In this document: positions 1-21,534 of the stretch, piece by piece
How the letters are laid out: each line of letters begins with the position of its first letter
How positions within the stretch are numbered: position 1 is the stretch's first letter
Assembly: GCF_024713975.1 (NCBI RefSeq)
Contig: NC_091097.1
Span: forward strand, 6,228,861-6,292,860
From: Paralichthys olivaceus
Taxonomy: Eukaryota > Chordata > Actinopteri > Pleuronectiformes > Paralichthyidae
DNA: 64,000 nucleotides
Direction of reading: 5' to 3'
Translations under genes and position numbers: made by a program
Notes under the pieces: generated by a model
Database searches by the model: none
Told to the model about the DNA's origin: nothing
What the model saw: the letters and a program-made list of their open reading frames with translations, nothing else

Positions 1-968
1 CCTAAGAAACAGCGACATTTACAAATACATATGCCTGCAAAACATGTATTTAAACAAAATCTTACAGTTAAGGCAACTTTATTTTAATTTGGCAGAAGAA
101 AATTAAATTTGTCAAGAAGATACATTTGAAATAAAAATATAGACACCAGAAAACAATCCAGAGAGAACCACAGGTAATAAAAACACAATCAGCAGTGGAA
201 TCTGGACACTATTAACACTCTCTGGAGTGCTGATTTGCTTCCATGTTACATTTTATACAACAAAAACCTCTTCAGCCATAAATTTACAAACACAAATAAT
301 TGTATGATTGAACAGGGTCGGCCCTGAGCAGAATAAAACGATTTTACCAATTTGTATTCAGACTTTACAGAAACGTAGTTGTCAAATTGGTTTGCAGGGC
401 AAAACAAATCTCTTGCTGGCATGTTTCAAAGTTATATTCAGCATTTAACTTTTAAAAATAGCTGCCTTTATAAAAGAACTTACAACTATGCTTCAACACC
501 ACTTCTTTAACAGACGGCTGCCTTTCAAACCAGACAGCGTTACAGTAATGTGATGAGGGAGGGAGGTTGTGCAGATTTGCGATGCTCTAGGTGGAAGTCT
601 GAGATGGAGCAAAATGGAAAAAATACGGTGATACCATACACGTGCTTACATTGAGAATACCGCGGAGGTAAAGTGGCGGACAGGGGAAACGGACGGTAGT
701 AGTTTGAGTGCTATAATGACGATAAAGCTACTTACTGTATAATGCGTTAAACCAGCATGTTGATAACTTCTGGGATGAAATACATTTATGGTGCTATGAC
801 TTATTCTTCAAATTGCAGGCTACATCGTAAAGAATAAAAAATGCCATTCTTCAATAAAAACATGACACTACAACATTAAAACACTGATTGTGCTAAAAGA
901 CTCGCATGTGAATCTTCATGTTGAAAATACATTAGAAAGAGTCTTATGAACAGCACTGCAGTGACTTT
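1..968 (-). other. prr14: prr14 3' untranslated region (inferred)
   Basis: This AT-rich stretch follows the prr14 stop codon on the minus strand and has no open frame or splice signal that I trust. A minus-strand AATAAA lies at 78-83, so the transcript probably ends near the left edge of the window. The extent is inferred from the poly(A) signal only. Confidence 0.5.
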
Positions 969-10197
<9,229 letters not shown>

Positions 10198-10335
10198 TCC
10201 TGTGCCCTTGCCCTCTCTCTTTCTCCTTCTCTGGCTTTCTCTGCAAATAACAACAATAGAAAAAACAAACATGCAAGGTATCATATCAATGTAAAAGCAC
10301 TTCACAATAGGTCTTAATGATTAGGCTTCACTTAC

Positions 10336-10364
10336 TTGTATGGCCTTTGGGATGGATGTTAATT
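10336..10364 (-). other. prr14: Possible small 5' noncoding exon of prr14
   Basis: On the minus strand a CATTTTAG acceptor and a GTAAGT donor bracket 29 nt that contain no ATG. This would be an untranslated exon between the promoter exon ending at 11791 and the first coding exon at 10240. It is supported by splice-site shape only. Confidence 0.3.
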
Positions 10365-11559
10365 CTAAAATGAAGAATAAAACAGAATTTCTTGATGGTT
10401 TATTTTTCAACATTCACATGTAAAATAACCAGGGTCTTATCGATTGACTATCATTGTTTTGTAAAGCTCCAAATGACCCGTCCCAATGTTGTTTATACAT
10501 CAACAGTCCAAGAGCCAAAGATATTCAGTTTACTGTCACATAAAACACACAAAAGTAGGAAATGCTCCTAATTGAGGGGCTGGAAATTGGGAGGGGTTTG
10601 CCATATGTGCTGAAAAATGATTGATCGATTATCAAAATAGTTCCACATTATTCTTTCAAATTTAAAGAGTGTTTTTTGCTAGACCTGTGAAGTGAAGGTC
10701 GTAGTTTTAAACTCTTCTTGCTGACAAACACTTGATAAACAGCAAATCAATTTACAAATCTGAGGATAATTAGTTAGTGCATTATACATCCTCACTGTGC
10801 TTCACAATGCATAAGCAATATATCAATATATTGAACCTTTGTTATATTGATACTGATGAAAATCAAATATTGATAGTTAATAATATTAATCATGTGCCAA
10901 GTCCTATATGTTACAAAGGCTGGAAAAACAAAGAATTAAGATAAAAAATAAACATTAATGGCACAATACAGCTGCTAAAGTGTACTTATGGGACCATTCT
11001 TGGGGAATTGAAATCATATTGATATAGACACATAGATATTCAATTTAATGAGCATAAGTGTGTTTCATTAAGTTGATAAATGATCTTATTCCTAAAACAA
11101 TTGATTGAATTACATTTACGCCTAGCCAAGATTGTTTGCTAATCACAGTCCACGGTGTAGACTGAAATATGAAACTAATAATCATTAATAATCCCTATCA
11201 AAACAGTAATTCGCTCAGGAGGCAACAGCATGAGATGTTTTGGATTTAAGCAGCGACTGAGGTCATTGTCACATCATCAGCCTGGGATCACTGGAGAAAA
11301 GTTAGCTTCATCTGTTAGCTTTGCTCACTAACCTGACTCATAATAGCCACACACATCTGGTTCAAGCTCATTTCAGTCGGTTCAGTTGATGTTTTCACAA
11401 GATGTGGCGGTTTGACCCAGACTGAGCGGGGTCTACTTGCTGGAATAGACACCGTTTCACATTCAAAGTTTTAGAAAGGAGAGTGCACGTTAGCAACAGG
11501 ACATGTTACTGTGAGTTGCACAGCGGACTTTATAAAGAAAAAGCACGAGCCGTGTGTTT

Positions 11560-12000
11560 TGTTTAGCTAGCAGAGCTCCACTGTGACGCCCCGCCAACAT
11601 CGCATGGTTTGGCTAACGCCGACATTCACCGTCAATGTACATACAATTTCAGAGCCAGGTAGTAGCCGTAGCCGGGAGCTGTCATTCCTCCCAGCGTCCA
11701 AACGCCTTTTCAGGGGAAAGCGAGTCTAATCTCAGCCCGTGGTGAAACCACACGAGTGTTTTAAATGAGACCCACACTGAACAAACTCACCGGAGCCGCT
11801 GAGCTGGGCCGCGGGGTCGATCCTCACCGTAAACAAGACATGTCGCTCGGCGCCCTGCAGGGACTCTGATGAATCCGTTTTACGAATCCAACCACCAGTC
11901 ACACGCATCAGCCAATCACAACGCGATCCCGCTTTCCGCCTGTGGAAATGTGACCAATCAGAGAGGACACCGAGGGATCGTAGGCGGAGGTCGGCCAATA
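11560..12000 (-). promoter_or_regulatory. prr14: prr14 promoter region and noncoding first exon
   Basis: This is a GC- and CpG-richer island in AT-rich surroundings. A consensus minus-strand donor (GGCTCCG|GTGAGT) ends a probable first exon at 11791. That exon contains a short upstream ATG followed four codons later by a stop. There is no clear TATA box, as expected for a housekeeping promoter. The exact transcription start cannot be read from sequence. Confidence 0.55.
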
Positions 12001-13078
12001 GGAGCACGAAGACTTAAAAGCTGGTAAGAAATGTGGTCTTCCGCTACGTCCCCGGATGACCCAGTATCTTAAGACACCTCCATTAGATCAAGTGAGTGAA
12101 ATGATCGAGTCAGACTCCTCAGGGGCCCCACACCCCAGGATGGACTCCTCAGGGGCCCCACACTCCAGGATGATCAACAGAGTTTAACATGTGTTCAATA
12201 CAATATCAACTATGATCCTCCATATTGAGCCAAAATCACTTACTGCTGCATCCTGGTTATTCATTATAGTTTGATTTTTTAAATCAAATTCGTTTTAGTA
12301 TGTAAATATGTCAAGTAACCTACAGCAAGGTGAGTTTTTCCATTATTAATGAAATATCATCATTATCCATATGTCCAAATATGACTTTCTCTAGTAATTT
12401 ACGCATTGATCAGTCTATACAATTTCAGACAGGAGTGGGAAAATCATTATGTGATGGGTTTTCAGTCAAAAACCTAAAATGTTATGTTAACTGTTACAGA
12501 AAGTTCAGAGGCCACCAAGTATTCACATTTAAGATATGTATATGACATAGTTTTTGGGGGCCATTTTGTTTAAAAATGACATAAGCAAATTACTCAATCA
12601 TCACCAATTACTTTATTTTCAATCAACTAATCAATTGGTTGACTAGAAATTTGTCCAGATTGAATTATAGATATATATCTTTGGCTAAGGCTACCTTTAA
12701 AGAACAGTATGTAAATTGGATTGGCTTAATATTTTATAAAAATAAAACAAATTCTGATAGTCCTTGTAGGAAACACTGATGTATCAGTATCTACATGCAA
12801 AGAAGTTATAATCTAATAAAAGTGGTATTTGAAAATCTGAAGATGTGAGAATTTTACTCCGCTGAAAACATATGGTAAGGTTTATATACAGTAGTAGCGT
12901 CTTTTCCTTATACCAGTGTAAGTACCCAGTCATAAATACTTTATAATGGCAAAATAATTATTTTAAAAATCTTTCAAATATAACTGAGAATGTGATGTCT
13001 TGGTGGAATGGACATATAAACTATTAGAATTAAAGAAAGAAGCTGAATGGCAGATAGCAACACCACATACATGAATCA
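12001..13078. other. Intergenic, prr14 promoter to cd2bp2 3' end
   Basis: AT-rich spacer without a gene I can support. Its only clear structure is a tandem duplication of a 30-bp unit at 12113-12172. The open frame at 12330-12545 has no recognisable composition or homology. Confidence 0.5.
12113..12172. repeat. Two tandem copies of a 30-bp GC-rich unit
   Basis: The unit beginning GACTCCTCAGGGGCCCCACA occurs at 12113-12142 and again at 12143-12172, with one base different. It contains the palindrome GGGGCCCC. It looks like a recent slippage duplication just upstream of the prr14 promoter. Confidence 0.85.
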
Positions 13079-13084
13079 TTTATT
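13079..13084 (-). terminator. cd2bp2: cd2bp2 poly(A) signal
   Basis: A minus-strand AATAAA lies about 143 nt past the stop codon of cd2bp2, implying a short 3' untranslated region. Confidence 0.65.
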
Positions 13085-13226
13085 TAAAAACGACATAAAG
13101 AGGCTCCTGTTTAAACGACAGATCTGACGCCACAGCCCTGGATAAAAGCTCAAAGCAGGAGAATTCAGTGAAACGTGAACGCTGATTCGATCGTCACGGT
13201 TGTGCCAGTTTGATGGTGGACATGAA

Positions 13227-16200
13227 TCATGTATAGAGCTCAAAGTCCAGTCTCTTGGAGTTGTACCACTGAGATCCCTCCTGGTCGATCCTCCTACAGT
13301 AAACGCCACTGCTGAAATAGCCTTCATCCACCCAATCCTGCAAAACAGACAATAAGAAGATTAAAACCCATCGTCGGATTGAGGATAAAGGTAGAGCCAG
13401 ACTGCAAGCCAATAATCTAGTCATCTAACATAATGGGATTTACTCATGTTTGAAGGTACATTAGTTTGCAACTTTAAGCATTCATCATCACATTTAAAGC
13501 TTTTTAAGATGTGACCTCTTTCCCAATTTTTGATCTGAACTCTACAGAATTGCAATCCACTGTTTTCTAATCTCCTTATTTCTTCCTCTGTAGTATATGT
13601 TTGATTGAGATGAAAAGCCAAGCCAAAAGAAATACTCTATATGAATTCCAACAAACATCTTGTGTTTTGAGAAAACAATGTACTCAAATTCAACAAGTGC
13701 CACAATCAAGTATATGCAAACAATATAGGTACGCATATTGAACTTGCATCTATTTTAAGTTTGCTGCTGCTGAACAATAGTGTCCCACATGCAAATTCTT
13801 GGTTTGGTAATCATAACCATCAGGCTAAGATTCGGACCAAATCAACTGGACAGAAACCAGTTTAAATTGGTCTATTTTTGGCATCTCATTCCCTGGACTG
13901 CTACTATAAGCCATTTACCTGACACTGATGGAAATCACATTTAAGAAAATCAACTAAGAAAATGAAAAAAGTCGTTGAGCTAATTTAAATGGTTAATGTC
14001 TTTTCTTTTTAATTTTTGCATAGCTCAGCATCACATTTTTCTTTAATCTATGAAAGTCTATCTAAATGTATAATAACAGCATAATACAAAAAATTTAATA
14101 TTAAAAGTGTTATTATCCTTATGACTTTTGGCCCTTGACTCAAAAAAGTAACTTTGCTTCTTTATTGTGACAGAAAACAATATAAATCACCTTTTTCCAC
14201 AAAGGAAAGATACATTAGTTTGTTCTTTCTTCGTATTCTCTACGAACTCAAGAAAATATTGGTAGTGCAAGAAAATACCTGCATCTGCTGACTGGTGAAA
14301 GGGCCATAGACTTCTGAATCATCCTTATTCTCCCATTTGTACTCCCACATCACTTCATCAGTCACTGAAGGAGGACAACATTTAATTAAACAAAACAAGC
14401 ATAATCTTGAAAGTGAAGAGAATCATACTCAAGTAACACTGTGTAACCTTTTCGGTTTTCTTCCTCCTCTTTGTCCTCTGATTTGCCGCCACGTGTCTCA
14501 TCAAATTTATCTGCAAACATGTCAAGTTCGTCTTCCTCTTCATCGCCGCTGGATTTCTGCCCCACAGCTGGTTTCTTACCACCCATGCTTTTCATCAAAT
14601 AGGCCAGTTTTTCATATGTTTGCTGATAAATTTCGAACATCCCAGATCCCACTAGTCTGTCAGCTAATGCTGTGAGCTTATCAAGCTTTTCTGCATCCCT
14701 TTTGGTCTCCGCTGTGGGTTCGCTCTCTTCTCTCAGCTTTCCCTTCTTCCTTCCTTTAAGGCCTCCTAACCGACGGAGCGCCGTGGCAACTGTCTCCCCG
14801 GGTAGCAACAGTTCGACCACAGCTTCTGTGAGCTGATGCTGAGTGTAGGATGCAAGGGGGTCCTCAGCTGGCTCCATCTCCTCCTCCTCCTCCTCTTCCT
14901 CATTTTCTCTGTCAGCCTGCTGCTCCTCTCTCTTTTTCTCTTCCTCTGCCTCATCCTCGTCACCTGCTCTGCGTTTGCGTTTAGCTGCAAGACCTTTCTT
15001 CTTTTGCTTGAAAGGTTGTTCTTTTATTCTCACCTGGAGAAAGGAACAGATGTTATTGCAGATTGCTTGGAAAGTTTTCAAACATGATGATATAGTGCCC
15101 AGGATGTCGTTACCCAGTCAATGTTGTCAAGCCAGTTGTCTCTAATCTGTTCTTCCTTTTTGACGAAATAGTTTCCCTCTGAGTCAAAGTGTCCTTCCTG
15201 CATCTCCTCATCCAGGTTGAAAGGTGTGATAGAAACACCCTCGTCGAAATCGATGGTTGCTCCCTCTTGCCCTGAAAACAAAGATAATCAAGGAAATAAT
15301 AATTAAATTAAATGAGACCAGCTCTTGATATGTAGCTTTATAGTTACAGAAGGAATAATTAACAGGACGTACCCTCCACATCATCGCTGGCCAGAATATC
15401 ATATTTGCTGCTGCTGCTTTTATCTTCACCTTCATCCTCTTCATCGCTATCAAGGGAATGTTTACCCTTGAATCTGGAGCCTGGTCCAGTGACGACCTCA
15501 CAAGTCTTGTTCAACAGGAAAAGAAAGATAACAAATATTAAATGTAACCATCTGACGATTGTTTTGACTTGATTGATTTGAAGATATCACGTGGATCCAT
15601 GTGACAATTACAAACCAACAGAATGATAGCCTTCTAGATAGCTGTGACAATAGGCCAGGTTATATCATTGTCTCTATCACAGGTTCTCTTTCATGCGTGA
15701 CATATTTGAAAAACACTTGCTAGCAACACAGCAGATGTGGCGCTGGTATTCAGACAGGGGTGGACATCACTTGTAAGGCAGTGTTTTGGCTCTGCACATT
15801 CTGAGACTACTCAAAGGAAATCTATCTGTAAACTATGTTGGGCAACAGTCAATCAGAAATCAGAAATACTTAATTGATCCCAGGGGGAAATTGTGTTTGT
15901 TACAACTGCTCCAAGTGAAAGGTAGAAATATAGCATATAAGATTAAAAATAAAAATATAATAATGTGAAATATATACAATATTGTGCGTACTGTACATTG
16001 GATATTTAGTGCAAATGAATGTGCTTGTAATGACTCCAGTCTGTTGACTCAGATTTTTTTAGAGGGAGGAGTTGTATAGTTGAATGGCCACAGGCAGGAA
16101 TAACTTCATGTGGCGCTCTGTGGTGCATTTGATTTGATTCTTGCACTGAATGTGCTCCTGTGTTTGACCAGCACTTCATGGAGAGGGTGGGAGACATTGT

Positions 16201-17109
16201 CCAGGACGGTGTGTATCTTATGCAAACACTTCTAGAAACAATAGAACAATTCTATTGAACCACTTTATAACAAAGCAACATGCAGAGAGTGTTTCAATTA
16301 GGTTGATACAACCCCACTCAGTTATCACTGACCAAAGCTTTAGAGCAGATGGAAAAGGGTGAGCGGTCACATTCTATATAGCTAAGGATAAGGTGGTATT
16401 GGTTTAGATTCTTTGGATTAAAGACAGTAAGATGAATATTTAATGTAATATTGTGTTTTAAATTAGATATACACACAAATTCATCAGCTGGTTTAGTCTG
16501 GATACTCTTGACATCTCATTTCAAAATGAATTAGTCATAGTTTACGTCATGGATCACGACGTGGTATAATCTTTGTAATGTGTACAAGACATGCAAGTAG
16601 AGCACATTGTCAAGTTAGATGGATATGATGTGAAAGTGTTTACCTCAGGTCAACTTTTTAAATCATGATTTTAAATACACTGTAGTGCAACCTATCTTAA
16701 GAAGTATATTCTTAGGTTCACAGAAGCAGTTCCCTTAGGAGGCTACAAGGTGTGTTTTGGACTCATATCTGACAAACGTATGGGGCTATACAATGGATCT
16801 TGTGCATGAAGTTAATTGCAGCATTTAACCGTCATATGAAATTGTAAGTTCACTAATCAGATATAAAGATCAAACTCAATAACGTAGCTACAATTCTAAT
16901 AGACAGAAATCGGTGAAACAATTTGCAGGATATAAATATGTTAATAATCCCCGTTGATTGTGCTCGACATTTAAAACACAAAGATCCTGAGTTTACCATT
17001 GAAACATAGTAACACCTGATCGGGACGCAGTTACCTTTTTGTTTGGGAGTTCTTCCTCCAGTTCTAACTCTCCGTCCCCGTCCTCAAACCGAACTTTCCT
17101 CTTCGGCAT
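13227..17109 (-). CDS. cd2bp2: CD2 antigen cytoplasmic tail-binding protein 2 (U5-52K), GYF domain
   Basis: Six exons on the minus strand: 17109-17035, 15505-15373, 15271-15114, 15033-14448, 14364-14279, 13337-13227. The phases join cleanly to give 382 aa (human 341). CD2BP2 is the U5 snRNP 52K protein; its GYF domain binds proline-rich ligands, including CD2 tails and spliceosomal SmB. Landmarks are the N-terminal [26 protein letters not shown], the [16 protein letters not shown]...WLDNIDW block, and the C-terminal GYF domain with MWEYKWEN (323-330), YGPFTS (337-342) and [11 protein letters not shown] (351-361), ending RLDFELYT. A Glu/Lys-rich acidic segment of exon 4 accounts for much of the extra length. 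The next gene downstream on this strand, prr14, is separated by about 1.2 kb. Confidence 0.96.
15862..16215 (-). mobile_element. 5'-truncated non-LTR retrotransposon (LINE) 3' end
   Basis: It lies inside cd2bp2 intron 1. Read on the minus strand, it translates to the end of a LINE reverse-transcriptase ORF (the segment around AIQLYNSSL), followed by a tail whose last bases read GGGATCAATTAAGTATT. This is the usual terminal signature of fish LINEs whose tails seed ATCT repeats. Frame breaks show that it is dead. The clade (L2/Rex-type) is tentative. Confidence 0.7.
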
Positions 17110-17480
17110 GATGCTGCAGGAGACAAGACAACGACTCCTTGAATGTTTGAACGTCACGTAGCGTGAGCTGCAGCGTCAGTGCGTAGATTTCACTGTAACG
17201 TTTCCACACACGATTCTTCAAACGTCGTGAATATGAGCGGTAAACAGTGACTTAGCTCTGTGGCTAAATGTTAGCATACAACAGCGCACGCAGAGCGATC
17301 ACAGTATTTATCACTGTCTCACACGTCTAAACATTTCGTGTCAAACTCCTGGACATAACAAGTGTAAACATAAAATAAACAACAAGTATAAAATGATATT
17401 AAGCAGTAAAACGTGCCAGAACCTTTTCAAAACAATTCAGGCCAGCCCTCGTTTTAGTTTCTTCTTCGCTTGTGTTGTTC
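17110..17480 (-). promoter_or_regulatory. cd2bp2: cd2bp2 5' flank, likely TATA-less promoter
   Basis: This is the sequence directly upstream of the cd2bp2 ATG, with several CpGs and GTTAGC/GGCTAA motifs at 17255-17280. I see no TATA box and no upstream exon. The position is inferred from the gene start. Confidence 0.4.
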
Positions 17481-18500
17481 TTCTTCGCTTGTGGTAAACG
17501 TCAGTAATGGTTGACAAACAGCGGCATGGAGATTTGCTGCCACCATCTGGTGAGGAGTTAAATGGAAGTTCATGCAGGCGTCTCCTGAAATGGAGAAAAC
17601 TGAGAATATAAAAAGACTGTAACCGATATCTTAGTCAATCGATATTTATATTGATAATTATAATAGTAATACATGCTTTACAGATACACGGAGAAGAAAA
17701 ACGGCCAGATAATGTTAAATAAAAGTAAAAATAATACATAAATATAGAAACTGAGATTAAAACATAACTCCAGAGGAAAAAAACATATTAAAACTGTTTA
17801 CGAGAATGCAGTTCAGGGTTTTCTACTATTCTTTGTTGTGATAGGAGCGTTATTATCTTTGTTAATCAGAAAATAAAAGTTGTAATACCACTGGAAACTC
17901 TATATTTTGTTTCTACTTTTTCTTTTCTCTTTTTTTCTTTAATTATTCAGGAAAGCATTCAGAAATAAAATTACTGTAATTAGAAACAAGTATCTATCGG
18001 TTCTATGAATGTTACCGTCTAATTGTCAGTCTCATTTGTTCGTAAACTTGTTGTTTCATATCTTGAATTGGATGCCTGACCAAAGTCCATGACAGACATA
18101 TCTGTATTATGTTTGTTTTGATAAACCTCAGATGCAGAGTGCAGGAATTCAAAACCTTCTCCTGCCTGAATACATGCGTTGTCTGGAGTTTGATTTTAGC
18201 ACCTGATTCATACTGTGGGGATGCACTGTATGAGAAGGGCCCCACAGTCATGTAAGGAAAGGCCTTGTGAGTCTTAACACTTTGGACTCTTTTAGATTTC
18301 AAATTCCGTAAGGTCCACTCGGGTGAAAAGGATAAAAAGCTGCTGAGAATAGACTCAACAAGTTAAGGCACATTTTAAACAGGACATTTTCAAAATGTCT
18401 ATTTGATTTTATTTGTTATTGACTCCAACATGTTTCTTGTTTAATATTGATACCAAATACTCATCATATTTAAAAACCTGTACATTTCACCTCTGAGTTC
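17481..18500. other. Intergenic spacer
   Basis: AT-rich intergenic DNA between the divergent cd2bp2 and PHETA-like genes. I see no gene, RNA or strong repeat signature in it. Confidence 0.5.
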
Positions 18501-18504
18501 AAAC

Positions 18505-18945
18505 ACCACTCTGAGTCATGCCACATGCAGAAGTACTCAGATGACACTGCGATTGTGGGGTGTATCAGGGACGGACAGGGAAGAGAATACAGGAGTCTGG
18601 AGGAGGCCGAACCTTCTACAACTGAACACCTCCAACACCAAAGAAATGGTTGTGGACAATCTGCAGCCAGCCTCCATCGAGGTGGCTGATGTTGAGGTGG
18701 TCAGGAGCCGCAAATACCTCGGATTGCAGCTGCATTGTACACTGGACTGGTCAGCAAACACAGACACCTTTACAGGGACAGCTTTGTAGTTGTTCTGGTG
18801 GCTAGACTTTGTATCTGACTGCACATTATGTGTACTTATTCTTGACTTTTATTATTCTTATGCTCTAGTGTTTGACTGTTTTGTGTGCTACTGGGTGCCT
18901 GAATTTTCCTCGAGATCAATAAAGTATCTATCTATCGATCTGAAG
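18505..18945 (+). mobile_element. LINE fragment: reverse-transcriptase palm plus 3' tail
   Basis: The plus strand encodes DDTAIVGCIRDGQGREYRSL, then after frame changes LQLNTSNTKEMVVDNLQPAS, VRSRKYLGLQLHCTLDWSAN. These are typical of the palm/thumb of a fish non-LTR reverse transcriptase, with DD being the catalytic pair. An internal deletion joins this to the 3' tail, which ends GAGATCAATAAAGTATC and runs into ATCT repeats. It is a dead, deleted copy about 1.2 kb upstream of the PHETA-like coding start. Confidence 0.85.
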
Positions 18946-19229
18946 AAGGGACGTGTGCTCACACAATCAGATTTAATATAAAACACATTTGAAACCGACA
19001 AAAGTAACACAAATGCAGAAATGAGAGAGCTGTGAGTCGATGCATCGGACCTCAAACATGCAGCATCTCACTTCCAGGTAGCAGGTTGGGTTCAACTGCA
19101 TGTGGCCTCTTCGGCTCAGAAGCACAGAGGAGAGAGCGTACGGTATAATGTGTCAGGATTTTGTTACCAGGAAATGGGTCAAGTTATTTATATTTCAACA
19201 GTCACCCTCTCGTACCCAAGGGAGAAGTG

Positions 19230-19405
19230 TAAGTAACCTGAGACTACATAGTCAAGCATCGTCTGGATCAGGTCGTATCAAAGGGAGAGAAAACAATCAA
19301 GTCCACGTTTAGGAACGAGGAGGACGAGAAGAGAAAATCTGTAAATGAAAGTAATTGAAAGAATCTGAGGAAGAATAAGCATGTGAAGGATTTGACATAC
19401 AAGAG
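19230..19405 (+). promoter_or_regulatory. Probable noncoding first exon and promoter of the PHETA-like gene
   Basis: A consensus donor AAGAG|GTAAGT at 19405/19406 could end a 5' untranslated exon that splices to the acceptor at 20200. The left boundary is a guess and there is no TATA box. It is supported by splice-site quality and spacing only. Confidence 0.35.
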
Positions 19406-19432
19406 GTAAGTCTAGTATCTATCAAATTATCT

Positions 19433-19433
19433 T

Positions 19434-19463
<30 letters not shown>
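19433..19463 (+). repeat. (ATCT)n microsatellite
   Basis: About eight uninterrupted ATCT units in the inferred first intron of the PHETA-like gene. Confidence 0.95.
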
Positions 19464-19464
<1 letters not shown>

Positions 19465-19582
19465 CTGTGTCCTCCTATCTCTTGATAACCATGAAAAATA
19501 TTATAAATTCAACAGAGAAATGAAATCTTCTTATTTGAAATTAGACTGATGATTTAAATCCCTTTATTTTGTATAAACTATT

Positions 19583-19825
19583 GTGCAGTTGTTCTCAACC
19601 TAAGGATTGGGCCCCTCCAAAGGGTCACAAGATAAACATAAGGAGTCATGTTCTCATGAAATATTACATCATTTTAACTCTTTAGGGCTCAAATAATGTG
19701 GGGAAATTAAAAGTAATGTGTCTTTATTGGAACTGTGAATGACTCATCTGACATCTGAACCATTACAAGTCGAATATGCAAATAGACAATGCTTGTTGCA
19801 TCTTGTTTTATAACAGTCAGTATCT
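19583..19825 (+). mobile_element. hAT-like MITE remnant, copy 1 of a duplicated pair
   Basis: It starts CAGTTGTTCTCAACCTAAGG, resembling the CAGTGGTTCTCAACC terminus of hAT-Charlie elements. A copy at 22883-23125 matches it over about 240 bp in the same orientation. The far terminus is not recognisable. The family assignment rests on the terminal motif. Confidence 0.65.
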
Positions 19826-20209
19826 TTCATGCAGTGTGACAGTGTGAATATTGGGGTTGTTACAACCACCCCCCCTCTACATCGCACCCTAGATTGTATC
19901 TTATCAACTTTGTCAAAATCAATAAATGTATGTTTGAAAAAAAAGCTTTGTCACAAAAATTGTAAACTAAGATTCATAAGATTCTCTTAAAAGATATGTA
20001 TCAAAAAGTGAAATACCTCCAAGTACACTTGTTGACTTTCCAAATACTGCAAACTCTTATTCAATGTAAAAATGTCCAAAGCAAAACAATTAATCAGAGA
20101 AAGTTGGTGAAAATAAGATTCCCTTCAAGCATGTAGTTATTTCCGGCCAAACTGTAATTATATCTTGTAAATGTAAACCGTAAACAGTGTCTCATCTATA
20201 GGTGTTGGG

Positions 20210-21534
20210 ATGAAGCTCCATGAGAAGATTTTGACCCACTATCTATCGTGCACGTCTCCTGTAGATAAAGAAGGATATCTCTACAAACAGGTGTGAGAAA
20301 ACACAGAACACAGACAAACTGAAATGACTGATGACTGATCCACACGATAGAGAAAGTGTAACAATCCTATTTTACTTTGACGCACGTCTTTATAGAAAAA
20401 GCGAAATACCAGCTACCAGCGGCGGTGGCTAGTCCTGAAAGCAAACTTGCTCTTCTACCAGGAGCGTCCGGGTGATCGAAACCTGCTGGGGGTCATCGTG
20501 CTGGAGGGTTGTGCGGTGAGACGCGCCGAATGTGATGGACATTTTGCATTTTCCCTGATGTTTGAAGGGCCCGGACTGAAAACGTACACATTCGCAGCAG
20601 CAGATCGTCAGAGTCAGGAGAGCTGGGTGAAAGCTCTGCTGTCGGCCAGTCACTGTTACCTCTCCCTGCTTGTGAGAGACCTGAGGAGACAACATGAAGG
20701 TGAGATAGAAGAGTTGAGGCCTTCTCTGATTGCTGAGCCAAATAACTATTTATACATATTCAAGTTTCTGGATTTTTTTGTGCCTTTGAATGACATTTGT
20801 CCTTGACTGCTTACGTCTTATGCCTCTGCACTGGTGGCAGCCAGTGGCCAGAACCATTCTGTTTACATGTTGTCTGTCAAATGTGGACAAGTCAAAGGTG
20901 TGTGGATACGATACCTGTAGAACAACCATAGGGAATTTCATTACATCTGGCACAGAAGTTAAAGGTCAAGGTCACTATGACCTTAAAACATATTTTTTAT
21001 CTTAACAATGCCTTGAGAGAATTCACAGGTATGAACATTAATTTTAGTTTGTACCGGACATCATCTCATTGTCTGTAGTTGCTCATTCTGTCTTAAACTG
21101 CTTTCTAAAATTATTTAAAAACCTGTTTTCTATCTGCAGAGGCTAAGCAGCAGCAAAGCTCTGGAGAACCTCATCTCCGCTCCTCTGCCCTTGAGCAGTC
21201 CAAGGCCAGCTTCCTCTTCCCTATGCGGGGGCCGACAGCAGCAGTGAGGGAGGGCAGAAGCTTCAGTGCCAGCAGTATTTTACAAACACCTTCAGTACCC
21301 AACAAAGTGGCAACTAAAAAGTCCCCGAAGCTGTGGTCCAGGAGAAATGCTCTCGTCACGCCGCTCAATGGGCCAGCGCCTTGTCACGGTGAATGGCCTT
21401 TGGTGGATTTTGATCCACTTGAGGACTTCAGCAAACTTCACGACTATTACGGCCAGGAGGTGAGGAAAGCAAGAGAGGAATGGCTGAGGAGTCGACAGGC
21501 AGGAGAGGATGGAAATCTCATCGACTTGGCATGA
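20210..21534 (+). CDS. Sesquipedalian/PHETA-type PH-domain protein (OCRL-binding)
   Basis: Three coding exons, 20210-20290, 20396-20699 and 21140-21534, join in phase to give 259 aa, the usual size for this family. PHETA (FAM109/sesquipedalian) proteins act on endosomes in recycling and endosome-to-Golgi traffic and bind the phosphatase OCRL. The start MKLHEKILTHYL matches the family's MKLNER start. A PH domain runs from about residue 20 to 125 (KEGYLYKQ, RRWLVLKANLLFY, GVIVLEGC, SWVKALLSA). Near the C-terminus DFSKLHDYYGQEVR holds the F&H motif with F225 and H229, which contacts the OCRL ASH-RhoGAP region. The tail ends NLIDLA, loosely like a clathrin-box core. The middle is Ser/Arg-rich. 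I cannot tell whether it is pheta1, pheta2 or a third fish paralog; neither human PHETA gene lies in 16p11.2. Confidence 0.9.
20813..21010 (-). mobile_element. Degraded interspersed repeat in the PHETA-like intron
   Basis: The reverse strand reads GTGACCTTGACCTTTAACTTC and ends in CCACTGGCTGCCACCAGTGC. These match a widespread fish repeat that also has related pieces at 50867-51255 and 51958-52070. The class is not certain. Confidence 0.5.
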
